Shown: piece after piece, positions 1 through 5,980 of the stretch
How the letters are laid out: the number at the start of each line of letters is the position of its first letter
Numbering within the stretch: position 1 is the first letter of the stretch
Assembly: GCA_017936985.1 (NCBI GenBank)
Contig: JAGBEM010000064.1
Span: 1-5,980, forward strand
Length of the DNA: 5,980 nt
Source: Oscillospiraceae bacterium
Lineage (GTDB): Bacteria > Bacillota_A > Clostridia > Oscillospirales > Oscillospiraceae
Direction of reading: 5' to 3'
Position numbers and translations under genes: made by a program
The notes under the pieces: generated by a model
Databases searched by the model: none
The model's input: the letters and a program-made list of their open reading frames with translations, nothing else
What the model was told of the DNA's origin: nothing

Positions 1-1
1 C

Positions 2-355
2 GGCACCATTTCCTGGGTCAAGCGGAAGTTCCTCCCCTACTGCGCTGCTAAGGGCGGTCTGGAAATGATGACCAAGGCGCTAGCTGTAGAAGTGGCTAAA
101 TACGGCATCCGGGTCAACTGCATCGCTCCCGGCTTTATTATGACCAAGCTCAGCGACCGCTACAAGCCCGAAGATCTGGAAGGCTTCACAAACCGCATTC
201 CTGTTGGTTTCCTGGGCCAGACTGAGCACATCGTTCCTGCGATCCTGTTTATGGCTGACGAAGAGAATACCCGCTACATCACCGGTCAGATCCTCCGGGT
301 CGACGGCGGACAAACTGTTACCGGTAATATTGAGTGCATGAAAGAAAACTTCTAA
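2..355 (+). CDS. Short-chain dehydrogenase/reductase (SDR), C-terminal part; 5' end outside window
   Basis: This is the last 117 residues of a classical SDR, an NAD(P)-dependent cytosolic oxidoreductase interconverting an alcohol and a ketone. The frame is open from base 2, so the start lies upstream; internal Met codons near 65 are not the start. The catalytic YxxxK motif is visible as YCAAK at bases 38-52. It is followed by the family's conserved IRVNCIAPGF block (bases 107-136), where the PG segment contacts the cofactor, and by the C-terminal YITGQILRVDGG motif. The Rossmann TGxxxGxG motif is off the window, so cofactor preference cannot be judged. FabG, gluconate 5-dehydrogenase and KduD-type enzymes all look like this. 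Next to an IlvD/Edd dehydratase, a sugar-acid or hydroxy-acid dehydrogenase is more likely than a fatty-acid FabG, but that is inference. The stop codon TAA is fused to the next gene's ribosome binding site. Confidence 0.93.
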   Translation, partial: GTISWVKRKFLPYCAAKGGLEMMTKALAVEVAKYGIRVNCIAPGFIMTKLSDRYKPEDLEGFTNRIPVGFLGQTEHIVPAILFMADEENTRYITGQILRVDGGQTVTGNIECMKENF

Positions 356-360
356 GGAGG
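354..360 (+). promoter_or_regulatory. Ribosome binding site of the IlvD/Edd gene
   Basis: AAGGAGG is a near-perfect Shine-Dalgarno sequence, seven bases before the ATG at 368. Its first two bases are the end of the upstream SDR stop codon, so SDR and dehydratase translation are probably coupled. Confidence 0.85.
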
Positions 361-367
361 TTATATC

Positions 368-2038
368 ATGAAAAAGTACGAAGATATGCGCAGCTGCTGG
401 GAGTTTGGCGAAGCATCCGAGTGCCGCAAAGGTCTGATGTGCGGCATGGGCTACACCCCTGAGGAACAAAAGCGTCCTCTCATCGGCGTGGTCAACTCCT
501 GGAACGAGTATAACCCCGGTCATGTCCATCTGGACAAGCTGGCGGAGCGTGTTAAGCAAGGCATACGGGAAGCCGGCGGTCTGCCAGTGGAGGTAATGAC
601 CACCGCTGTTTGCGACGGTATGGTCATGAAGGATCCCAGATACATAGAGGTACCCAGCCGTAACTGCATTGCTGATCAGGTGGAGCTGACCAGTGAGAGC
701 AATATGTTCGACGGAATGGTCATGCTGTCTACCTGTGACTCTATCGTTCCCGGCCATCTGATGGGCGCCGCAAGAGTAAATATCCCCACCATTCTGGTCA
801 CCGGTGGCTATATGCCTCTGGGTCACTGCCGTGGCAAGGAAGTTCTACACATTCATGCCCAGGACAAGGTCGGTACCGCACACAAGGGTGCTATCGACAT
901 AGATCTTTACAACGATCTGATTGAAAACTCCTGGGGCACCTGCGGTGCTTGTACTTCTATGACAACCGCCAACTCTATGTGTATGATCGCTGAGGCCATG
1001 GGTATGACTCTGCCCGGCAACTCCACCATGGACGCAACCGGCTCTGCCATCTACAAGCTGGCATACATGGCTGGCCTGCAAATCATGAATCTGGTCAGAA
1101 ATGACATCAAGGCCCGGGATGTAATGACGGTTGAAGCAATCAAGAATGCGATAAAAGTTGACATGGCCATTGCCGGTTCTTCCAATTTGATCCTGCACAT
1201 TCCTGCCATTGCCAACGAAGCCGGATATGACCTCCCCTGGTGGCAGTACTTTGACGAGGCCTCCAACGAGATTCCTCTGATGAGTCACCTGGCCCCCGGT
1301 GGTCCCTACTCTGTTAAAGACTTGGATCTGGCTGGCGGCTTGCCGGGACTTCTGCGCCAATTGATGCCCAAGCTGAACGGCAACTGTCTGACCGTTACCG
1401 GAAACACGCTGGCTGAAAACAATGCCCATGCGCCTGTTTACAACAGCGAAGTGATCCGTTCCCTTGAGAATCCCGTTTCTCTGGAGCCCGGTCTGGGCGT
1501 GCTGTACGGCAATCTTGCTCCTGAGGGATCTATTCTGAAGATTGCCGCAGTTCCTAAGGAGCTGAACTATTTCCGCGGACCCGCCCGGATCTTCGACTCT
1601 CTGGAAGAGGGTCTTAAGGCTTTGAGAAACGGTGAGGTTAAGCCCGGCGACGCATGCGTGCTGCGTTTCTTGGGTCTGAAAGCCCGGTTTGGCACCACTG
1701 CCTTTACCTTCCAGGAAGAGCTGAAGGGTGATCCGGAACTGTATAAATCCTGCGCCGTTATTACCGACGGTCGTTACTCCGGCGGCACATCCGGTTTGAG
1801 CGTTGGTTATGTTTCTCCCGAAGCTGCACTGGGCGGCCCGCTGGGTCTGATCCAGGAGGGCGACATCATTGAGATCGATGTTACCAAACGCAGCATGAAT
1901 GTGGAGCTGAGTGACGAGGAGCTGGCACAGCGCAAGGCAAACTTCCACTGGGAATTCCCTGCAGAAAAGTATCCCCGTTTCCTGCGCCTGTTTGTCAAGA
2001 ACGTCGGTTCCATGGCCAAAGGCGGCATTTGGGAATAA
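368..2038 (+). CDS. IlvD/Edd family dehydratase (dihydroxy-acid dehydratase-like), Fe-S enzyme
   Basis: This 556-aa protein belongs to the IlvD/Edd family: cytosolic Fe-S dehydratases that remove water from 2,3-dihydroxy acids or sugar acids to give 2-keto(-3-deoxy) acids. Visible signatures are VVNSWNEYNPGHVHL (41-55), PSR (96-98), TCDSIVPGHLM (122-132), GTCGACTSMTTANSM (190-204), AGSSNLILHIPAIA (269-282), LTVTGNTLAEN (341-351), VLYGNLAPEG (378-387), GPARIFDS (404-411) and DGRYSGGTSGLSVG (467-480). C123 and C195 match the conserved cluster cysteines, and S471 the proposed catalytic serine. Gly at 51, where [2Fe-2S] members have Cys, resembles the oxygen-labile E. coli IlvD type. Oddities: the conserved CDK reads CDS (S125), and the GPKGGPGM loop is replaced around 436-448, so metal binding may differ. 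At 556 aa it is somewhat shorter than E. coli IlvD (about 616). It could be called ilvD, but no other branched-chain amino acid gene is here and the divergence favours a catabolic hydroxy-acid or sugar-acid substrate. Family certain, substrate unknown. Confidence 0.93.
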   Translation: MKKYEDMRSCWEFGEASECRKGLMCGMGYTPEEQKRPLIGVVNSWNEYNPGHVHLDKLAERVKQGIREAGGLPVEVMTTAVCDGMVMKDPRYIEVPSRNCIADQVELTSESNMFDGMVMLSTCDSIVPGHLMGAARVNIPTILVTGGYMPLGHCRGKEVLHIHAQDKVGTAHKGAIDIDLYNDLIENSWGTCGACTSMTTANSMCMIAEAMGMTLPGNSTMDATGSAIYKLAYMAGLQIMNLVRNDIKARDVMTVEAIKNAIKVDMAIAGSSNLILHIPAIANEAGYDLPWWQYFDEASNEIPLMSHLAPGGPYSVKDLDLAGGLPGLLRQLMPKLNGNCLTVTGNTLAENNAHAPVYNSEVIRSLENPVSLEPGLGVLYGNLAPEGSILKIAAVPKELNYFRGPARIFDSLEEGLKALRNGEVKPGDACVLRFLGLKARFGTTAFTFQEELKGDPELYKSCAVITDGRYSGGTSGLSVGYVSPEAALGGPLGLIQEGDIIEIDVTKRSMNVELSDEELAQRKANFHWEFPAEKYPRFLRLFVKNVGSMAKGGIWE

Positions 2039-2041
2039 GAC

Positions 2042-3598
2042 ATGCAGACGGATGTATTGATCATTGGCGGCGGCCTTACCGGTATCGCAGCCGCCTATGA
2101 GATTATAAAAAACAGTGATCTTCGGGTCGATCTGCTCCATTGGGGTGGCGGAGCTTCTCCCTACATCCACGGTTTTTGTTTGCCGGTCGGTAACGGTGAC
2201 AGTGAAGCACTGTTTTACGAAGATTCCATGGCATCCGGCTATCAGCAGAGCCGACCCGCACTTGTGAATCGGCTTTGCCACGACAGTATGGAATTACTGG
2301 AGTATTTTCAGGAGCTGGGTCTGGAAGTCGATAGAAACGAATCCGGCTATCAGCTGATCAAGTCACTGGGCTCTTCTGTTCCCCGAATTGCCGGCATCCA
2401 AAACAATACCGGCCCGGCTGTGATGAGCACGCTGCGAAAGAAGCTGCACACATCTGACCGCTATCAGGAACACAATCATTTCCGTGCATTGGAACTCATC
2501 AAGGAAAATGACCGGGTAGTCGGTGCTTTCTGCTACGACAAGGATACTGACAGCTTCATAAACGTCGGTGCAAAGCTGGTGATCCTGGCTACCGGTGGCT
2601 TTGGAAAGCTCTTCCCCGAATCCACAAACTCGATTGACATTGGCGGTGATGGCTGTGCAATGGCCTATCTTGCCGGTGGTAAAATGACTGACATGGAATT
2701 CATTCAGTTTGAGCCCAGTGCCGCAGTTTGGCCGCCGGAACTGGTGGGTAAGAGCATCATTACCACAATGTTCTACGAAGGCGCAGTGCTGCGCGGTAAA
2801 GACGGCCAGCGGTTTATGCTTCGCTACAGTAACGATGGCGAATGTGTTTCGAAGGATATGCAATCCAAGTGTATCGCAGACGAAATCCGCAAAAACGGAG
2901 CATCTGTCCACGGTGGTGTTTGGTTCGATGCCACCGGAGTGCCGGATGCAATGTGGGATGGCGTATACAAGCCCTACTTAAACCGATACTTAACACACGG
3001 CATCGATATGCGCAAAGAGCCGGTAGAGATCGCACCGGCAGCCCATACCACCTGCGGCGGCGTGTTAATTGACGAATTCTGTCGCACTGGTGTGCCTGGG
3101 CTGATCGCCTGCGGTGAGGTCACCGGTGGCCTCCACGGAGCAAATCGCTTGGGCGGTAACGCAGGCCTTGAAACCATGGTCTTCGGCAGCATCGCCGGCA
3201 AGACAGCTATAGCGGACATCTTTGACACAACCCTGCCAGGTACTGATTTCTCTATGCCCAATCAAGCACCAGATGTGGATACGGACACATTGCGTCAGAC
3301 GATGCAAAAGCTCCTTCGGAAGTGCCTTGGTGTGATCCGAACAGAAGCAGAAATGCGAGAAGGCATCCAAGGTATTGACGCTCTGCTCGAGAAATTGGGG
3401 GATTACCGGGGCTACTACAACAAACACAGGCTGTATAACGACCTGATCACCGCCCGGTTGGCGCTTATAAGTGCGCTGGAGCGTAAGGAAAGCGTTGGCT
3501 GTCACTACCGGGAGGATTCCGTACCGGAAACAGAACACTACCGCATCATTATTCAAAATTCGGGCAGCGGACTTACGCTGTACCATGAAACAGTATGA
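2042..3598 (+). CDS. FAD-dependent oxidoreductase, fumarate reductase / L-aspartate oxidase flavoprotein family
   Basis: This 518-aa soluble flavoprotein has the FAD_binding_2 architecture. An N-terminal dinucleotide-binding motif DVLIIGGGLTG (4-14) has no signal peptide before it. ILATGGFG (181-188) is the second FAD contact. The capping region contains EFIQFEPSAA (219-228) and RGKDGQRFML (251-260). APAAHTTCGGVLID (331-344) and CGEVTGGLHGANRLGGNAG (357-375) are the C-terminal FAD/substrate motifs, as in NadB and SdhA/FrdA. Family members oxidise or reduce C-C or C-N bonds next to a carboxylate, for example fumarate/succinate, urocanate and aspartate. H335 and R369 are kept, but the usual QFHP histidine is Glu (E224) and the proton-shuttle Arg is Lys (K271), so fumarate is an unlikely substrate. 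No haem or FMN-linked domain is present, and the electron partner is not visible. The start is three bases after the dehydratase stop with only a weak GGGA upstream, suggesting translational coupling. Family confident; reaction unknown. Confidence 0.9.
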   Translation: MQTDVLIIGGGLTGIAAAYEIIKNSDLRVDLLHWGGGASPYIHGFCLPVGNGDSEALFYEDSMASGYQQSRPALVNRLCHDSMELLEYFQELGLEVDRNESGYQLIKSLGSSVPRIAGIQNNTGPAVMSTLRKKLHTSDRYQEHNHFRALELIKENDRVVGAFCYDKDTDSFINVGAKLVILATGGFGKLFPESTNSIDIGGDGCAMAYLAGGKMTDMEFIQFEPSAAVWPPELVGKSIITTMFYEGAVLRGKDGQRFMLRYSNDGECVSKDMQSKCIADEIRKNGASVHGGVWFDATGVPDAMWDGVYKPYLNRYLTHGIDMRKEPVEIAPAAHTTCGGVLIDEFCRTGVPGLIACGEVTGGLHGANRLGGNAGLETMVFGSIAGKTAIADIFDTTLPGTDFSMPNQAPDVDTDTLRQTMQKLLRKCLGVIRTEAEMREGIQGIDALLEKLGDYRGYYNKHRLYNDLITARLALISALERKESVGCHYREDSVPETEHYRIIIQNSGSGLTLYHETV

Positions 3599-3603
3599 GG
3601 TGA
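3597..3603 (+). promoter_or_regulatory. Ribosome binding site deciding the FdrA start
   Basis: GAGGTGA, a strong Shine-Dalgarno match, overlaps the flavoprotein stop codon and lies five bases before the ATG at 3609. It favours 3609 over the in-frame upstream ATG at 3585 and over longer readings that would overlap the flavoprotein gene. Confidence 0.8.
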
Positions 3604-3608
3604 ACATC

Positions 3609-5126
3609 ATGCAAAAAGTAATCATTGAAAAGAAGAGGTATGTAGACTCTGTTAGTCTGATGGGTATCTCTGACAAGGTGCTTGTCCTGGAGGGCGTAAC
3701 CAATGTAGAGACCATGATGGCTACGCCTGCAAACCAGGCTGTACTGAAGCTGCAGAACTATGAGCTGCCCGAGGATATTACATCCAACGACCTGGTCATC
3801 GCCGTGACTGCAGAAAATGCCGAGGCCTGCGATGCCGCAGTGGAAATGGTCAAGAATATCATTGACCGGAAGGATGTTGATGACTACACCAGCTATAACA
3901 ACCTGACTGAGATCAATCTGCAGGAAGATCCCTACGATCTGTGCCAGATCTCCCTGCCCGGTGAATACGCCGCAGCGGAGGCTAAAAAGGCGCTGAGCAT
4001 GGGTATGGACCTGTTCATCTTCAGCGACAATGTGACCTTGGAAGAAGAGCTGGAGTTGAAGCAGCTGGGTAAAAAGCTTGGCAGGCTGGTTATGGGTCCC
4101 GATGCAGGTGTTGCACTGATCAACGGTGTTGCACTGGCAGCAGGCTCCATCATCAAGGATGGCCCTATCGGCATCGTTGCCGCATCCGGCAGCGGTGCCC
4201 AGGAAGTAGGCTGCATTATTGAAAAGTGTGGCATGGGTGTCAGCAATCTGATCGGTACCGGCGGACGGGATCTGTATCCTCAGATCGGTGGTATCACCAT
4301 GATCGAAGGTATCCGCCGCATGGAGGAAGATCCCAACACCAAGATCATCGTTCTGGTGTCCAAGCTGGCTGACCTGGGTGTTATGGACAAGGTTCTTGGT
4401 GTTGCCGATAACTGCACAAAGCCTGTTGTTGTGGTATTCCTGGGTAGTAACAAGGAGCTGTTTGAGGGCCATAAGGTCCACGCTACCTTCAGTCTGGAGG
4501 AATGTGCACTGAAAGCCGTGGAACTGGCCGGAGGCAATGTGAGTGAGTTTGGCATGGACGATGCCCAAATCGCAGATCTGGCCAAGAAGTCTGTTGCCCG
4601 GCTGAGCCCAGAAAGAAAGTATTTCCGCGGTCTGTACTGCGGCGGTACTTTTACAGAAGAGGCTCTGCAATATTTCAGCGCTCACAACACAGAAGTAACA
4701 CTGTATTCCAACCTTTCCAACCGTTACAGCACGAAGCTGGAAGACTCTGAGAAGAGTGTCGGGCACGCCATTTTGGATCTGGGCGCAGAGGATTTCACAG
4801 CCAAGGCTCCCCACCCTGTTTTCGACCCCAGTCTGCGTCTTGCCCGTCTGCGTCAGGAATTGCAGGACGGTGAGGTCGGCGTGGTGCTGCTGGACTTTAT
4901 TACCGGTCCCGGCGTTGCCGCGGATCCCATCACTGCGTTTGCCAAGGAGTGCGCACTGCACCCCGAGATCGTATTTATCTCCTGCATCTGCGGTTCCCAG
5001 GAGGATCCCCAGAATGTGGCTGAGAAAGAAAAACTGCTGCTGGATGCCGGCGTCATCGTTGTTAAGAGCAACTACCAGAGCGCCAAGCTGGCCAGCGCTA
5101 TGATGAACGAACTGGATCGGAGGTAA
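3609..5126 (+). CDS. fdrA: FdrA family protein (succinyl-CoA synthetase-like; oxamate carbamoyltransferase subunit AllF homologue)
   Basis: This 505-aa cytosolic protein is built like a fused succinyl-CoA synthetase. Its FdrA opening is KKRYVDSVSLMGIS (8-21) and MMATPANQAVL (36-46). It continues with LPGEYAAAEAKKAL (116-129), FSDNVTLEEELELK (138-151), GPDAGVALING (163-173), GIVAASGSGAQEVG (188-201) and GTGGRDLYPQIGGI (216-229), the SucD-like core. A second half follows with RKYFRGLYCGGTFTEEAL (336-353), ILDLGAEDF (388-396), PHPVFDPSLR (401-410) and a C-terminal ligase-like fold. E. coli FdrA (AllF) is a subunit of the oxalurate phosphorolysis enzyme (oxamate carbamoyltransferase), with YlbE/AllG and YlbF/AllH. 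The adjacent DUF1116 gene fits such a complex. Start chosen by the GAGGTGA site and alignment to the family's N-terminus. It is about 50 aa shorter than E. coli FdrA because the C-terminal segment appears in the next gene instead. The family's GPDCG is GPDAG here. The substrate may be a carbamoyl compound or an acyl-CoA/acyl-phosphate. Confidence 0.9.
   Translation: MQKVIIEKKRYVDSVSLMGISDKVLVLEGVTNVETMMATPANQAVLKLQNYELPEDITSNDLVIAVTAENAEACDAAVEMVKNIIDRKDVDDYTSYNNLTEINLQEDPYDLCQISLPGEYAAAEAKKALSMGMDLFIFSDNVTLEEELELKQLGKKLGRLVMGPDAGVALINGVALAAGSIIKDGPIGIVAASGSGAQEVGCIIEKCGMGVSNLIGTGGRDLYPQIGGITMIEGIRRMEEDPNTKIIVLVSKLADLGVMDKVLGVADNCTKPVVVVFLGSNKELFEGHKVHATFSLEECALKAVELAGGNVSEFGMDDAQIADLAKKSVARLSPERKYFRGLYCGGTFTEEALQYFSAHNTEVTLYSNLSNRYSTKLEDSEKSVGHAILDLGAEDFTAKAPHPVFDPSLRLARLRQELQDGEVGVVLLDFITGPGVAADPITAFAKECALHPEIVFISCICGSQEDPQNVAEKEKLLLDAGVIVVKSNYQSAKLASAMMNELDRR
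5119..5123 (+). promoter_or_regulatory. Ribosome binding site deciding the DUF1116 start
   Basis: GGAGG sits inside the last codons of the FdrA gene, eight bases before ATG 5132 but only two bases before the alternative in-frame ATG at 5126, which overlaps the TAA stop. Spacing favours 5132. Confidence 0.75.
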
Positions 5127-5131
5127 TGGAA

Positions 5132-5980
5132 ATGGCTGAAAAACTGAGAATCGTGAACCTTGGAATTTCCTCTTTCTACGATGCCCTGGTGAACCAGGAC
5201 TGCAAAGTAGCCCAGATCGACTGGCATCCCCCTGTAAAGCTCAGTGAAGAGCTGAAGGCACAGCTGGAGAAGGTCACCGGCGGCACTCTGGCTGAGAAAA
5301 TCGACGCAGCAAACGAAGCTGCAGCCGATATGGTCATCCAGGCTGATCCTGCCTGGGTAGACGTAAGACCTGCAGGTGAAGTGATCGAAGGTCTGGATGA
5401 CTACACCGTTACGCACTCCGGTCCTCCCATTTCCTTTGAGGACATGGTCATGCTGCACCAGCGTGGCATGGTCTCCGCCTGTCTGTTTGAGGGCTGGGCC
5501 AAGACGGAAGAGGAAGCTCTGGAGCTGATCCACAGCGGTAAGATCAAGATGATCTCCGCGCTGGACACCAACACAGTCGGTGCAGGCACCGGTATTATCA
5601 CCAAAAGCGTTGCCATGATCGTGATCAAGGACCGCAACAACGGTAAAATTGCAGCTACCTTCCCTGCTGAAGGCATCGTCTATCAGGGCGGCTTCTGCGG
5701 TTGGGGTCTTTACTCCGAGGGTATTGCAGAAAATCTACGGCATATGAAGGAATATCTGTTGCCGCCTATGGCAGCAGTTGCCAAAGCAAAGGGCGGTTTG
5801 CCCATCAAGCCGATCCTGGCTGAGAGTATGGTCATGGGCGACGAGAACCACACCCGTCAGTCCGCTGCGGACCTGCTGTTTGAGCACCAGATCACTATGG
5901 ATATGATGAAGCTGGATATGCCCAAGGATCAAGTCATGGCCTCCATGCAGTACATTATCGAAACTCCCCGTTTCTTCCAC
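5132..5980 (+). CDS. DUF1116 (YlbE/AllG-type) protein, N-terminal 283 residues; 3' end outside window
   Basis: The reading frame stays open to the last base. DUF1116 proteins are usually well above 400 aa, so roughly the last third is missing. Visible segments are RIVNLGISSFYDAL (6-19) and QIDWHPP (28-34), then ADPAWVDVRPAGEVIEGL (71-88), HSGPPISFEDM (95-105), ACLFEGWAKTEEEA (116-129), QGGFCGWGLYSEG (185-197) and MGDENHTRQ (235-243). All align by eye with E. coli YlbE/AllG, a subunit of the oxamate carbamoyltransferase complex, and its position directly after FdrA is the expected arrangement. Two things are odd. The N-terminal NLG...DWHPP segment is, as I recall, carried at the C-terminus of FdrA in E. 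coli. The family's CHH-x-x-AVGPMGG stretch is here ALDTNTVGAGTG (143-154), suggesting another substrate. Soluble; no membrane segments seen. Stop and third subunit (AllH-like) cannot be assessed. Confidence 0.88.
   Translation, partial: MAEKLRIVNLGISSFYDALVNQDCKVAQIDWHPPVKLSEELKAQLEKVTGGTLAEKIDAANEAAADMVIQADPAWVDVRPAGEVIEGLDDYTVTHSGPPISFEDMVMLHQRGMVSACLFEGWAKTEEEALELIHSGKIKMISALDTNTVGAGTGIITKSVAMIVIKDRNNGKIAATFPAEGIVYQGGFCGWGLYSEGIAENLRHMKEYLLPPMAAVAKAKGGLPIKPILAESMVMGDENHTRQSAADLLFEHQITMDMMKLDMPKDQVMASMQYIIETPRFFH

Noticed and set aside
339..367. Possible promoter or terminator in the SDR-dehydratase gap
   Set aside because: Only 12 bases lie between the genes, filled by the ribosome binding site; no hairpin with a U-run and no -35/-10 pair is visible.
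80..826. Minus-strand open frame of 248 codons across the SDR/dehydratase junction
   Set aside because: It crosses the SDR-dehydratase junction and is antisense to conserved motifs of both; no independent support.
368..2038. Assignment as biosynthetic ilvD of the valine/isoleucine pathway
   Set aside because: No ilvB, ilvC or leu genes are adjacent, the neighbours look catabolic, and the CDS-for-CDK change argues against a confident ilvD name.
845..2281. Long open frame (478 codons) on the minus strand across the dehydratase gene
   Set aside because: It is antisense to a clearly conserved IlvD/Edd protein, its translation resembles no family I know, and it runs into the flavoprotein gene. 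Codon bias of the plus-strand gene explains the lack of stops.
2709..3261. Several short open frames on both strands inside the flavoprotein gene
   Set aside because: They sit within conserved FAD/substrate motifs of the flavoprotein and have no own signals.
3471..3608. Upstream extension of FdrA to 3471, or start at ATG 3585
   Set aside because: The extension overlaps the flavoprotein C-terminus in another frame, and the GAGGTGA site plus the family N-terminus favour 3609.
3573..4961. Minus-strand open frame of 462 codons across the FdrA gene
   Set aside because: It is a shadow of the FdrA reading frame with no recognisable motifs and no ribosome binding site that I could identify.

Overview
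The window is a gene-dense stretch of bacterial DNA. All five genes lie on the + strand and are packed head to tail: a 5'-truncated short-chain dehydrogenase (SDR), an IlvD/Edd-family dehydratase, a fumarate-reductase/L-aspartate-oxidase-type FAD flavoprotein, an FdrA-family protein, and a 3'-truncated DUF1116 (YlbE/AllG-type) protein. The gaps are 12, 3, 10 and 5 bases, and I see no promoter, terminator, RNA gene, repeat, mobile element or CRISPR array. This looks like the interior of one operon whose two ends lie outside the window.

Moderate GC by eye, strong GGAGG-type ribosome binding sites, heavy CTG, GGC and CCC codon use, and a probable oxygen-labile Fe-S dehydratase suggest an anaerobic member of the Clostridia/Firmicutes, perhaps a gut Oscillospiraceae- or Lachnospiraceae-like bacterium. 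This is inference from style, not a taxonomic assignment.

Layout: 2-355 SDR C-terminus with the YxxxK catalytic motif; 368-2038 complete 556-aa dehydratase; 2042-3598 complete 518-aa flavoprotein; 3609-5126 complete 505-aa FdrA-like protein; 5132 to the window end, the first 283 residues of the DUF1116 protein.

How they may work together: the first three genes look like a route for a hydroxylated acid (alcohol/ketone redox, dehydration of a vicinal dihydroxy acid, then flavin redox of the product). The last two are homologues of subunits of the E. coli oxamate carbamoyltransferase (FdrA/AllF and YlbE/AllG), which in allantoin degradation splits oxalurate with phosphate. I know of no characterised pathway joining these two modules. 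Several family-signature residues are also changed: the lysine of CDK and the GPKGGPGM loop in the dehydratase, His and Arg active-site positions in the flavoprotein, GPDCG in FdrA, and the CHH motif in DUF1116. Together these point to a catabolic operon for an unidentified substrate. The substrate and products cannot be read from the sequence.
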